Origin: Luteimonas aquatica
Lineage (GTDB): Bacteria > Pseudomonadota > Gammaproteobacteria > Xanthomonadales > Xanthomonadaceae
Direction of reading: 5' to 3'
Length of the DNA: 64,000 nt
Assembly: GCF_022662575.1 (NCBI RefSeq)
Contig: NZ_JALBFU010000002.1
Coordinates: 62,001-126,000 of the forward strand
Positions 18,015 through 27,208 of the stretch are shown piece by piece. A program made the translations under genes and the position numbers. How positions within the stretch are numbered: position 1 is the first letter of the stretch; every line of letters begins with the position of its first letter. The notes under the pieces were generated by a model. That model worked only from the letters and a program-made list of their open reading frames with translations. It searched no databases and was not told where the DNA came from.

Positions 18015-18572
18015 GTGAGCGTCGCCAATACCCAACTCGCCGGGCGTCGCATCCTGCTCGGCGTCAGCGGCGGCATCGCCGCCTACAAGGCCGCCGAACT
18101 GGTGCGCCGGCTGCGCGATGCCGGGGCCGAGGTGCGCGTGGCGATGACCGAGGGCGCCCAGCACTTCGTCGGCGCGGTGACGTTCCAGGCCCTGTCCGGG
18201 CAGCCGGTGCGCACCTCGTTGTGGGATGCCCAGGCCGAGGCGGCCATGGGGCATCTGGAGCTGGCGCGCTGGGCCGAGCAGGTGGTGATCGCGCCGGCCA
18301 GCGCCGACACCTTGGCGAAGCTGGCGCACGGATTCGCCGACGACCTGCTGACCACGCTCTGCCTGGCCACCACCGCGCCGCTGACCGTGGCGCCGGCGAT
18401 GAACCACCGCATGTGGCTGCATCCGGCCACCCAGGCCAACATGGCGCTGCTGCGCGAGCGCGGCGTGCGCGTCGTCGGCCCCGAGGACGGTCCGCTCGCC
18501 GAAGGCGAGTCCGGCCCCGGTCGCCTGGCCGAACCGGAAGCCATCGTCGCCGCGCTGGCGGCCGGCGCATGA
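18015..18572 (+). CDS. coaC: Phosphopantothenoylcysteine decarboxylase (CoaC half)
   Basis: A GTG-initiated 185-residue flavoprotein of the HFCD family, equal to the N-terminal half of bifunctional CoaBC. Visible motifs are [20 protein letters not shown], the catalytic His in [20 protein letters not shown], and the substrate-binding PAMNHRMW. It decarboxylates phosphopantothenoylcysteine to phosphopantetheine. The usual active-site-lid motif ACGxxGxGRM reads [11 protein letters not shown], so the Cys is replaced by Glu. It ends in an ATGA overlap with the separate coaB gene, whereas most bacteria fuse the two. Confidence 0.9.
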   Translation: MSVANTQLAGRRILLGVSGGIAAYKAAELVRRLRDAGAEVRVAMTEGAQHFVGAVTFQALSGQPVRTSLWDAQAEAAMGHLELARWAEQVVIAPASADTLAKLAHGFADDLLTTLCLATTAPLTVAPAMNHRMWLHPATQANMALLRERGVRVVGPEDGPLAEGESGPGRLAEPEAIVAALAAGA

Positions 18573-19240
18573 CCCAGGCCAAGGCCTCCGGCGCCGGGCT
18601 GCGCATCCTGGTGAGCGCCGGCCCGACCTACGAGGACATCGATCCGGTGCGCTTCATCGGCAACCGCAGCAGCGGCAAGATGGGCTTCGCCGTGGCCGAG
18701 GCGGCGGCGCGCAGCGGCGCCCGGGTGGTGCTGGTCGCCGGTCCCGTGGCGCTGCCGACGCCGCCCGGCGTGACCCGGCTGGACGTGCGCTCGGCGGCGC
18801 AGATGCACGAGGCGGTCCTGGGGCAGCTGCCGGCCGACATCTATATCGGCGCGGCGGCCGTGGCCGACTTCACGCCGCGCCAGGTGGCGGGCAGCAAGAT
18901 CAAGAAGCGCGAGGGCGAGAGCGGCCTCACCCTGGATCTGGTGCGCACGCCCGACATCCTGGCCGAGGTCGCCGGCCACGCGGCCAGGCCGCGCCTGGTG
19001 GTCGGCTTCGCCGCCGAAACCGACGAGGTGGAGCGCTATGCCCGCGACAAGCTGGCGCGCAAGCGGCTCGACCTGATCGCCGCCAATCGCGTGGGCGTGG
19101 CCGGCAGCGGCTTCGAGAGCGACGACAACGCGCTGACCGTGTACTGGACGGACGGGCAGCGGGCGCTGGGCCCGGCGCCGAAGACCGTGCTGGCCGGGCA
19201 GCTGCTCGAGCTGATCCTGGAACGCCTGCCCGCCGGATGA
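18569..19240 (+). CDS. coaB: Phosphopantothenate-cysteine ligase (CoaB half)
   Basis: A 223-residue CoaB domain, normally the C-terminal half of CoaBC. It contains [34 protein letters not shown], the [10 protein letters not shown] motif, SKIKKREG and [16 protein letters not shown]. It joins cysteine to 4'-phosphopantothenate using CTP. The ATG overlaps the coaC stop (ATGA at 18569-18572), so translation is probably coupled and the two polypeptides likely form a complex. The junction residues ([11 protein letters not shown] stop; [13 protein letters not shown]) correspond to the usual fusion linker, indicating fission of an ancestral coaBC. Confidence 0.9.
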   Translation: MTQAKASGAGLRILVSAGPTYEDIDPVRFIGNRSSGKMGFAVAEAAARSGARVVLVAGPVALPTPPGVTRLDVRSAAQMHEAVLGQLPADIYIGAAAVADFTPRQVAGSKIKKREGESGLTLDLVRTPDILAEVAGHAARPRLVVGFAAETDEVERYARDKLARKRLDLIAANRVGVAGSGFESDDNALTVYWTDGQRALGPAPKTVLAGQLLELILERLPAG

Positions 19241-19343
19241 GGCGGCCCGGCGTGGCGTTTGCTTTCCCTTCGTCCGCGACCCCGCGACCGGGGCCGCGCG
19301 CGAGACCCCCTATTTCACGACCTTCTCTTCACGGCATCCGGCC

Positions 19344-19799
19344 ATGCATACCCTTCAAGTCCGCGTTCTCGATTCCCGCTTCGGCGACGCCTGGCCGCTG
19401 CCGGCGTACGCCACCGAGGCCAGCGCCGGCCTGGACCTGCGCGCCGCGCTCGAGCGATCGCTGACGCTGCCGCCGGGCGAGGCCGCGCTGGTGCCCTCGG
19501 GCCTGGCCATCCACATCGCCGATCCCGCGCTGTGCGCCGTGGTGCTGCCGCGTTCGGGCCTCGGGCACAAGCACGGCATCGTGCTCGGCAACGGCACCGG
19601 GCTGATCGACGCCGATTACCAGGGGCCGCTGATGATCAGCGTCTGGAACCGCTCGCGCGAGGCCTTCACCATCGAGCCGGGTGACCGAATTGCGCAATTG
19701 GTCCTGTTACCGATCGTGCGCGCCGCATTGCAGGTGGTGGATACTTTCGCCGACAGCGCGCGCGGCGCCGGCGGCTTCGGCCATACCGGCGTGCGTTGA
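19344..19799 (+). CDS. dut: dUTP diphosphatase
   Basis: A 151-residue trimeric dUTPase of canonical length with all five motifs: [47 protein letters not shown] and the C-terminal [11 protein letters not shown] arm. It hydrolyses dUTP to dUMP and pyrophosphate, supplying thymidylate synthesis and limiting uracil in DNA. It lies 103 bp after coaB, preserving the coaBC-dut-algC order known from Pseudomonas and Xanthomonas. Confidence 0.96.
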   Translation: MHTLQVRVLDSRFGDAWPLPAYATEASAGLDLRAALERSLTLPPGEAALVPSGLAIHIADPALCAVVLPRSGLGHKHGIVLGNGTGLIDADYQGPLMISVWNRSREAFTIEPGDRIAQLVLLPIVRAALQVVDTFADSARGAGGFGHTGVR

Positions 19800-19910
19800 G
19801 CGCGCGGCCGTCCGGCGGGGCGGCGCAAACCCCGCCGGGCCGGGCGGGGCATGGGTGATTCGGCGGCGATCGCGCCAGGCGGGGCGGTCGCCGCGATGAA
19901 GGGGGAATGC

Positions 19911-22244
19911 ATGACCGAAGCACAAGAGCCGGGCGGGTTGCGCCGCCTGTTGCCGCAATTGCGGCCCTACCTGTCGGCGGCCGCGGCGGTCCTGGCCCTG
20001 CTCGCGCTGTGGCTGGGCTGGAGCGGCTGGCAGCAGATGCGCGATGGCACGCGCCGCGCCGATCTGGAGCTCAGCCGCGATGCGGTCGCCGAGGGCACGC
20101 TGCGCGCGCTCAACCTCGAACGCAATCGCCTGACCGAACGCCTGGCCAGCGCCGACGTGCAGACGGCGTTGCGCGGCGGCGATTTCGCCGCCGCCGGACA
20201 GGCGCTGGGACGCGACTGGCAGCAGGTCCAGGAGTCCACGGTGCTGCCGTCCGACCTGGAGGCGGCCTATGCCGGCCTGCCCAAATCCGGTTTCGGGCAC
20301 TTGGCGACGATCGAGACCGCGCTGACCGAGGACAAGGCGGTGCTGGCGGTGGTGCGCGCCGGGGGCAAGCCGCAACTGGCGCTGGCCGCGCCCGCGCGCG
20401 TGGACGGCGGCGTGGTCGGGGTCGCCTTCGTGCGCCTGCCGCTGAAGCGGGCCAGCTTCGCGCTGGAGAACGCGATGCTGCCCGGCGACAGCTACCTGGC
20501 CCTGCGCCAGGGCGGGCAGACCCTGTTCGAACGCGGCGACGCCTCGCTGGCGAGCGCGGCCGAGCGCCGCGCGGCGCCGATTCCGGGCACGCCGCTGCGG
20601 CTGGCGGCGGCGGTGCCGAGCGCGGCGATCAGCCCCTTCGGCCTGGGCGACCTGGCTTCGTTCATCGCCGCCACCGTATTGTTGCTGCTGGCCTACGTGG
20701 CCTGGCGCCTGCCCAAGCGCATCGGTCGGCAAACCGCCGCCGCTGCCGCGGCCGCGCCGACCCTGGCGCAGGCGATCGCGACGTCCCCCGTCCCCGCCGA
20801 GCCTCCCCCCCTAGCAGCAGGAGAGAAGACCATCGACGTCCAGGATGCTCCCAAGCCCACGTCCGTGCCCATCGATCGCGGCATCTTCCGCGCCTACGAC
20901 ATCCGCGGCGTGGTCGGCCAGACCCTCGATCCCGGCGTCGCCAGCCTGATCGGCCAGGCCATCGGCACGCTGATGGCCGAGAAGGAACTCGACGACATCG
21001 TGGTCGGCCGCGACGGCCGCATTTCCGGGCCGGAGCTGGTCGCGGGCCTGGTCGAGGGGCTGCGCAAGACCGGGCGCAACGTCATCGACATCGGCATGGC
21101 GCCGACGCCGGTCACCTACTTCGGGGCCTATCACCTGCGCACCGGCTGCTGCATCTCCGTCACCGGCAGCCACAATCCGCCCGACTACAACGGCTTCAAG
21201 ATCGTGGTCGGCGGCGAGACCCTGTCGGGCGATGCCATCGTCGACCTGTACACGCGCATCAGCGAAGGCCGCCTGCACGCGGCGCCGACGCCGGGCAGCG
21301 CCAGCCAGCGCGACATCGGCGAGGACTACGTGCAGCGCATCGCCGGCGACATCCGCCTCGCGCGTCCGCTCAAGGTGGTGGTCGACGCCGGCAACGGCGT
21401 GGCCGGCGAGATCGGCCCGCGCGTGCTGGAGGCGATCGGCGCCGAGGTGATCCCGCTGTACTGCGACATCGACGGCTCCTTCCCCAACCACCATCCCGAT
21501 CCGAGCGAGCCGCACAACCTCGAGGACCTGATCGGCAGCGTCGCGCACGTCAACGCCGACCTCGGCCTGGCCTTCGACGGCGACGGCGACCGCCTGGGCG
21601 TGGTCACCCGCAACGGCCAGAACATCTTCCCCGACCGCCTGCTGATGCTGTTCGCCGCCGACGTGCTCGACCGCAACCCGGGCGCGGTGATCCTGTTCGA
21701 CGTGAAGTGCACCGGGCGCCTGCCCGGCTACATCCAGCGCCACGGCGGCAGCCCGCTGATGTGGAAGACCGGCCATTCGCTGATCAAGGCGAAGATGCGC
21801 GAGACCGGCGCGGAACTGGCCGGCGAGATGAGCGGCCACTTCTTCTTCGGCGAGCGCTGGTACGGCTTCGACGACGGCATCTACGCCGCCGCGCGTTTGC
21901 TGGAGATCCTGGCCGCGCGCCCGGATTCGCCGAGCATCGTGCTGGAGGCGCTGCCCAACGGCGTGTCCACGGCCGAGATCAAGGTCGACGCCCCGGGCGA
22001 CGATCCGCATGCCTTCGTCGACCGCTTCCAGGCGCAGGCGCAGTTCGAGGGCGCCCGTCCTTCCACCATCGACGGCCTGCGCGTGGACTGGCCGGACGGC
22101 TGGGGTTTGGTGCGCGCCTCCAACACCACGCCGGTGCTGGTGCTGCGCTTCGACGCCGATTCCAAGCAGGCGCTCACGCGCATCCAGCGCGACTTCCGCG
22201 CGCAGCTGCTGGCGTTGGACGCTTCGCTGAAGCTGCCGTTCTGA
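19911..22244 (+). CDS. algC: Membrane-anchored phosphomannomutase/phosphoglucomutase
   Basis: From the ATG at 19911, preceded by AAGGGGGA, this encodes 777 residues. Residues about 20-40 and 247-267 are transmembrane helices flanking a roughly 200-residue periplasmic, sensor-like region. A Pro/Ala linker leads to a complete AlgC-type phosphohexomutase from about 320: phosphoserine Ser420 in TGSHNP, metal loop DGDGD at 556-560, GEMSGHFFF and RASNTTPVL. The enzyme interconverts mannose- or glucose-1- and -6-phosphates for LPS and exopolysaccharide precursors. Short AlgC proteins (about 460 residues) lack the anchor. Long forms occur in relatives, but the role of the N-terminal region is not known to me. 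Confidence 0.9.
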   Translation: MTEAQEPGGLRRLLPQLRPYLSAAAAVLALLALWLGWSGWQQMRDGTRRADLELSRDAVAEGTLRALNLERNRLTERLASADVQTALRGGDFAAAGQALGRDWQQVQESTVLPSDLEAAYAGLPKSGFGHLATIETALTEDKAVLAVVRAGGKPQLALAAPARVDGGVVGVAFVRLPLKRASFALENAMLPGDSYLALRQGGQTLFERGDASLASAAERRAAPIPGTPLRLAAAVPSAAISPFGLGDLASFIAATVLLLLAYVAWRLPKRIGRQTAAAAAAAPTLAQAIATSPVPAEPPPLAAGEKTIDVQDAPKPTSVPIDRGIFRAYDIRGVVGQTLDPGVASLIGQAIGTLMAEKELDDIVVGRDGRISGPELVAGLVEGLRKTGRNVIDIGMAPTPVTYFGAYHLRTGCCISVTGSHNPPDYNGFKIVVGGETLSGDAIVDLYTRISEGRLHAAPTPGSASQRDIGEDYVQRIAGDIRLARPLKVVVDAGNGVAGEIGPRVLEAIGAEVIPLYCDIDGSFPNHHPDPSEPHNLEDLIGSVAHVNADLGLAFDGDGDRLGVVTRNGQNIFPDRLLMLFAADVLDRNPGAVILFDVKCTGRLPGYIQRHGGSPLMWKTGHSLIKAKMRETGAELAGEMSGHFFFGERWYGFDDGIYAAARLLEILAARPDSPSIVLEALPNGVSTAEIKVDAPGDDPHAFVDRFQAQAQFEGARPSTIDGLRVDWPDGWGLVRASNTTPVLVLRFDADSKQALTRIQRDFRAQLLALDASLKLPF

Positions 22245-22377
22245 GCAAGACCCGGGGCGGACGCGCGAGCGTCCGCTGCGCATCGCCCTTTCGCCGCGGC
22301 GCGGGAGGGCGGGGGCCGGAGCTGGGATCGGGTCGTGTCAGCTCGCCGTTCGCAAGCCGCCGGAGCCCTGGATCGCC

Positions 22378-22779
22378 ATGTCGCACCCGCTGATCGTTGC
22401 CATGGCCGCGCATGTCGCGCTGGCCGCGTTCCTGTACGTGGCGCTGACCGTGGCGCGCGCCCCGGCCATCTGGGGGATCGGCCGCCTGCCCGACGGCGGC
22501 AATCCCTGGGCCGGAATCGAGCCGCGGATCAGCGCCAACCTGTCGAACCAGTTCGAATGGCCGCTGTTCTTCCACGCCGCGTGCCTGGTCCTGCTGCAGC
22601 TCGGTTCGAGCGGCCTCGCGCCGGCCCTGGCCTGGGCATTCGTCGCAGGGCGCGTGCTGCACAGCCTCGTGCAGATCCTCACCGCCAACGTGCGCCTGCG
22701 CGGGGTCGTCTTCACGATCAACTTCCTGGCCGTTCTCGGCCTTTGGGGCGTGATCGTCGCGGCCGCGCTTCGCGGCTAG
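22378..22779 (+). CDS. MAPEG family membrane protein
   Basis: A 133-residue protein with four predicted transmembrane helices. The MAPEG hallmark region reads EPRISANLSNQFEWPLFFHA, followed by GRVLHSLVQI and VRLRGVVFTINFLAVLG. MAPEG proteins include microsomal glutathione transferases and eicosanoid enzymes; bacterial members are mostly uncharacterised. The gene is convergent with the DUF885 gene and 133 bp beyond algC. Confidence 0.8.
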   Translation: MSHPLIVAMAAHVALAAFLYVALTVARAPAIWGIGRLPDGGNPWAGIEPRISANLSNQFEWPLFFHAACLVLLQLGSSGLAPALAWAFVAGRVLHSLVQILTANVRLRGVVFTINFLAVLGLWGVIVAAALRG

Positions 22780-22788
22780 GCGCGCCGC

Positions 22789-24576
22789 TCAGCGCGTGCG
22801 TTGCGCGGGCACGAACTGTTCGCGCACCGCGGTCGCCAGCTGATCCGGCGGCAGCATGCCCTGGTCGAGCAGGAAGTTGTTGAAGGCCTGGCGGTCGAAC
22901 TTCTCGCCCAGCGCCAGTTCGGTCTCCATGCGCAGCTCCAGGATGCGGCTGTAGCCGTAGAAGTAGCTGCCGGCCTGGCCCGGGGCGTTGAACATGTAGC
23001 GGTCCAGCTCCTGCTTGGCCATCGCCTTGGAGACGCCGACCTCGTTCTCCAGCACCTGGCCCGCGCGCTCGCGGTCGATCAGGCCGAGGTTGAGCATCGG
23101 GTCGAGGATCGCGCGCGCGGCGCGCAGCAGGCGCAGCTGCAGGGCGACCATCTGCCCCTCGATCGGCTCGTAGGGCACCATCTCGGCCTCGGCGTACAGC
23201 GCCCAGCCTTCGACGTTGACCGAGTTGAAGGCGAACATGCTGCGCGCCAGCGAGACGCCGCGCTCCACCATCGCGGTGAACTGCAGCTCGTGTCCCGGAC
23301 GACCTTCGTGCGCCGACAGCGTCCAGGCGGCGGCGTCGTAGTTGAAGTCGTCGTACTGCAGCGCGGTGCCGTCGGGGTTGGGCACCGCGACCGGCAGCAC
23401 GAACTGGCCCTGCTGCCCGGTGTTGCCCACCAGCGGTGCGGGCAGGAAGTGCGGCGCCGGCTGCGCGGCGGACTCGGCGTCGCTGCCCAGGCGCATCACC
23501 ATCGGCCGCTGCGGCACGTCGACGATGCGCTGGCGGCGGATGATCGGATCGATGGCGTCGATCACCTTGCGGTAGCGCGCCTCGAGCTGGTCGTTGGGGA
23601 TGCTGGTCTTCTTCAGCGCGCGGATCACGGCGATGTAGTCGCCCTCGCCGATGCCGGACAGACCCTTGGCCTTGGCCACCAGCGGTGCGAGCTGGCGCAT
23701 CGCCGCGCGCGTTTCCATGAATTCGACCTGGGCGCGGCGCATCAGCGTCTGCGGGTCGATGTCGATGCCGACCTGCTTGAGCTGGAAGGCGTACAGCTCG
23801 GCCGGCAGCTGCGTGGTCGGCCTGGCTTCGGGCAGCACGCTGGCGCGCGTCCAGGCGGCGTAGTCGTGCAGCTGCTTGTCCATGGCCGCGAGCGCGGCGT
23901 CGGCGCCGGCGATCTGGTACTTGGCGAACAGCTTGCGGATGCCGTCGACGAAGGTGTCGACGTTGCCCAGCGACTGCTCGACCTCGAGCTTGGTCGGGCG
24001 CAGCAAGGCGGTGTCGCCCACGCGCTCCAGGTAGCGCGCCTTGGCCAGCTCGGTCACCGGCTGCGTGCCGGGCGCCATGCCCACGTAGGCCTTGAGCCGG
24101 TCCAGCGCCTTGGCGCGGCGCTCGGGCTGGGTCTGGTCGGAGAGCAGGCCGCGCATGCCGGAGAACACCGTCTGCGGCACGTCGCTCCAGGGCAGGGTGA
24201 GCTTGTCGGACAGCGTGCTGCCCTCGGCCGCCTCGTCGGCGGCGTGGATCATGATCTCCAGGTCCTGGCGCACATTGGCGTTGCGCTCGAGCTGCAGCTT
24301 GGCCGACAGCGCCTGCTTGGCCTGCGCCATGGCGGCGACGAAGCGCTCGGTGCGGCGCGGCCCGTAGTCGGACACCTTGTCGTCGTAGCCGGGGATGCCG
24401 AAGAAGGAGAAGCCTTCCGGCGAGAACTGCGCCTGCGCCTTGATCAGGATCATCGCGTTCTCGTTGCTCGCGGCCACCCAGGCGGGCGCGCTGGCGGCCG
24501 GCGCGGCCGCTTCGGCGGCCAGCAGCGGCGACGGGATCGACAGGGCGAGGGCGATGGCGAGCAAGAGAGGCTTCAT
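22789..24576 (-). CDS. DUF885 family protein, exported metallopeptidase-like
   Basis: A 595-residue secreted protein with an N-terminal signal peptide (MKPLLLAIALALSIPSPLLAA). The DUF885 fold is recognised by the zinc-peptidase-like motif SAHEGRPGHELQF, the downstream VEGWALYAEAEM and the C-terminal GVSKAMAKQELDRY. The HEGxPGH motif resembles the HExxH zinc site of gluzincins, so peptidase activity is plausible but not proven for this protein. It is divergent from a secreted DPP-IV-like peptidase, suggesting a shared role in extracytoplasmic peptide degradation. Confidence 0.8.
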   Translation of the reverse strand: MKPLLLAIALALSIPSPLLAAEAAAPAASAPAWVAASNENAMILIKAQAQFSPEGFSFFGIPGYDDKVSDYGPRRTERFVAAMAQAKQALSAKLQLERNANVRQDLEIMIHAADEAAEGSTLSDKLTLPWSDVPQTVFSGMRGLLSDQTQPERRAKALDRLKAYVGMAPGTQPVTELAKARYLERVGDTALLRPTKLEVEQSLGNVDTFVDGIRKLFAKYQIAGADAALAAMDKQLHDYAAWTRASVLPEARPTTQLPAELYAFQLKQVGIDIDPQTLMRRAQVEFMETRAAMRQLAPLVAKAKGLSGIGEGDYIAVIRALKKTSIPNDQLEARYRKVIDAIDPIIRRQRIVDVPQRPMVMRLGSDAESAAQPAPHFLPAPLVGNTGQQGQFVLPVAVPNPDGTALQYDDFNYDAAAWTLSAHEGRPGHELQFTAMVERGVSLARSMFAFNSVNVEGWALYAEAEMVPYEPIEGQMVALQLRLLRAARAILDPMLNLGLIDRERAGQVLENEVGVSKAMAKQELDRYMFNAPGQAGSYFYGYSRILELRMETELALGEKFDRQAFNNFLLDQGMLPPDQLATAVREQFVPAQRTR

Positions 24577-24722
24577 GGGGCGGCCGGCAGATAAAGTCCG
24601 CCGACCCTACGCCCTGCGCCGGCCCGGGACAATGGTTCGCAAGTCATGCCCGCCGCGCGCCGCGACGCGCTAGCATGCCCGCCCATCGCCGCGCCATCGC
24701 GGCCTCGTTCATGGAGTCAGGC

Positions 24723-27143
24723 ATGGGGTTCGATCCGGGCACGCGGCATTGGCGCGGGGCGTTGGCGGTGCTGCTGGCGGCGGGCCTGCCGGCGTCGGCC
24801 CTCGCGCAGGACGCCGGCGCACGCAGCGCGGCCGTCGGCGCCGACGACTACGCGCGCGCCGCGCGCCTGATGAAGCCCAATGCCGAGGCACTCGTCGACC
24901 ATGCCGTCGGCGCCGTGCACTGGCTCGACGACACGCGCTTCTGGTACCGCGACCATGACGCCGCCGGCGACCGCTACCTGCGCGTGGACGCGGCCACCGG
25001 CGAGAGTGCGCCCGCGTTCGATCACGACAAGCTGGCCCGGGCGCTGGGGCAGGCCGCGGGCAAGTCGCTGCGCGCCAACGCGCTGCAGCTGAACGGCATC
25101 GCCGAGGGCGAAGGCCAGGATCGTTACGAGATCACCTACAAGGACCGGCGCTATCGCTGCGATCTTTCCGGCAAGGGCGCCTGCGCGCCGGCCATCGCCA
25201 AGCGCAAGGGCGCCGACGGCAAGCAGGCCGACGCCGAGCCCGGCGTGCGCTCGCCGGACGGAAAGCGCGAAGCGTTCGTGCGCGACTGGAACCTGTGGGT
25301 GCGCGACCTGGCCAGCGGCGCGGAGACGCAGCTCACCCGCGACGGCGTGGAGAACTACGGCTACGCCACCGACAACGCCGGCTGGAAGCACACCGACCGG
25401 GCGATCCTGGTGTGGTCGCCGGATTCGCGCCGCATCGCCACCTTCCGGCAGGACCAGCGCAAGACCGGCGACATGGTGCTGGTGGCCACCAACGTCGGCA
25501 GGCCGAAGGTGGAGAAGTGGAAGTATCCGCTGGTGGGCGACCGCGACATCACCATGATCGAGCGGGTGATCGTCGACGTGGCTGGCGCATTGGAAAGTCC
25601 GCACAAGGACGCGCGGGATCTTGCGAAGGGCTCGCATCACGTCTTGCGGCTGAAGATGCCGCCCGACCAGCACCGTTCCACCCTGTGCGACGACGTCAGC
25701 TGCGACGGCGGCTGGGAGGACGTGCAGTGGGCGCCGGACGGACGCACGCTGGCGTTCGTCTCCAGCGCGCGCGACCACAGGCAAGTCTGGCTGCGCGTGG
25801 CCGACGCGGCCAGCGGCGCGGTGCGCACGGTCTTCGACGAGACCGCCAAGACCTGGTTCGACAGCGGCATCAGCGGCGTGAGCTGGCGCTACCTGCCGGA
25901 CAGCCGCGAAGTGCTCTGGTACAGCCGGGGCAGCGGCTGGGGCCAGCTCTCGCTGCACGATCTGGACAGCGGCAAGCGCAAGCACATGGTCACCAGCGGC
26001 GAGGGCAACGTCGCCGAGGTACTGCGCGTGGATCCGGCCTCGCGCACGGTCTGGTTCGTCGGCGTGGGCAAGGAGGCCGGCCGCAATCCCTACTACCGCC
26101 ACCTCTACAAGGTCTCGCTCGACGGCGGCGTGCAGACGCTGCTGAGCCCCGAGGACGCCGACCACGCGATCGCGCTGTCCAGGGACGGCGGCTATTTCGT
26201 CGATACCTATTCCACCACCACGCAGCCGCCGGTGACGCTGCTGCGCAAGGCCGCCGACGGCGCCACGGTGAAGGAGATCGCGCGCGCGGACATCACGCGG
26301 CTGAAGGCCGCCGGCTGGGTGCCGCCGGAACCTTTCACGGTGAAGGCGCGCGACGGCCGCACCGACCTGTACGGCCTGCTGTTCAAGCCGGCCGATTTCG
26401 ACGCGGGCAAGCGCTATCCGGTCGTCGACTACGTCTATCCCGGCCCGCAGGCCGCCTCGGTGCGCAGCTGGGGCTTCCTGCCCGCGCACGGCGACAACCA
26501 GTCGCTGGCCGAGCTGGGCTTCGTCGTGGTCGCCATCGACGGCATGGGCAGCAATCCCTGGCGTTCGCAGGCCTTCTACGAGGCCTATGCCGGCGACATG
26601 GGCGACTACACGCTGGCCGATCAGGTGGCGGGCTTGCGCGAACTGGGCAAGCGCCATGCCTGGATCGACCTGGACCGGGTCGGCATCTGGGGGCATTCGG
26701 GCGGCGGCGCGGCGACGGCCGCGGCGATGTTCCGCTACCCCGACTTCTTCAAGGTCGGCATCAGCGAAAGCGGCAACCACGACAACCGCAGCTATGAGGA
26801 CGACTGGGCAGAGAAGTGGCAGGGGCTGCCCAGGCCCGGCAAGGACGGCGCCAGCAGCTACGACGACCAGGCCAACCAGAACCACGCCAGGCACCTGAAG
26901 GGCCATCTGCTGCTCGCGCACGGCACCCTGGACGACAACGTGCCGCCCTACAACACGCTGCTGGTGGTGGATGCGCTGATCAAGGCCAACAAGGACTTCG
27001 ACCTGATCATGATCCCCAACGCGCGCCACGGCTTCGGCGACGCCACCGCCTACATGACGCGCCGGCGTTGGGATTATTTCCTGCGTCATCTGGCCGGCGT
27101 CGAACCGCCGAAGAACGTCGAGCTGAAGATCGAGGCGCCCTGA
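24723..27143 (+). CDS. S9 family peptidase, DPP-IV-like, secreted
   Basis: An 806-residue exported protein. A signal peptide (GALAVLLAAGLPASALAQ) is followed by an N-terminal DPP-IV beta-propeller (LWVRDLASGAETQLTRDGVENYG) and a C-terminal alpha/beta-hydrolase domain. The nucleophile Ser is in GIWGHSGGGAATAA, the Asp in GTLDDNVPPYN and the His in NARHGFG. It should release dipeptides from peptide N-termini in the periplasm. Of two in-frame ATGs (24711, 24723), the second has GGAG at proper spacing. A second S9 peptidase is encoded at 53.8-56.2 kb. Confidence 0.9.
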   Translation: MGFDPGTRHWRGALAVLLAAGLPASALAQDAGARSAAVGADDYARAARLMKPNAEALVDHAVGAVHWLDDTRFWYRDHDAAGDRYLRVDAATGESAPAFDHDKLARALGQAAGKSLRANALQLNGIAEGEGQDRYEITYKDRRYRCDLSGKGACAPAIAKRKGADGKQADAEPGVRSPDGKREAFVRDWNLWVRDLASGAETQLTRDGVENYGYATDNAGWKHTDRAILVWSPDSRRIATFRQDQRKTGDMVLVATNVGRPKVEKWKYPLVGDRDITMIERVIVDVAGALESPHKDARDLAKGSHHVLRLKMPPDQHRSTLCDDVSCDGGWEDVQWAPDGRTLAFVSSARDHRQVWLRVADAASGAVRTVFDETAKTWFDSGISGVSWRYLPDSREVLWYSRGSGWGQLSLHDLDSGKRKHMVTSGEGNVAEVLRVDPASRTVWFVGVGKEAGRNPYYRHLYKVSLDGGVQTLLSPEDADHAIALSRDGGYFVDTYSTTTQPPVTLLRKAADGATVKEIARADITRLKAAGWVPPEPFTVKARDGRTDLYGLLFKPADFDAGKRYPVVDYVYPGPQAASVRSWGFLPAHGDNQSLAELGFVVVAIDGMGSNPWRSQAFYEAYAGDMGDYTLADQVAGLRELGKRHAWIDLDRVGIWGHSGGGAATAAAMFRYPDFFKVGISESGNHDNRSYEDDWAEKWQGLPRPGKDGASSYDDQANQNHARHLKGHLLLAHGTLDDNVPPYNTLLVVDALIKANKDFDLIMIPNARHGFGDATAYMTRRRWDYFLRHLAGVEPPKNVELKIEAP

Positions 27144-27150
27144 GGGCGCC
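27134..27150 (+). terminator. Hairpin over the S9 peptidase stop codon
   Basis: GGCGCCC and GGGCGCC form a 7-bp stem whose 3-nt loop is the TGA stop itself. No T tract follows, so termination is uncertain. Confidence 0.35.
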
Positions 27151-27208
27151 CCGCGCGCCGCCATTGCGGCCGGCGTCCGGATGACGGACGCGCGGGCCGC
27201 GGCGGGCT

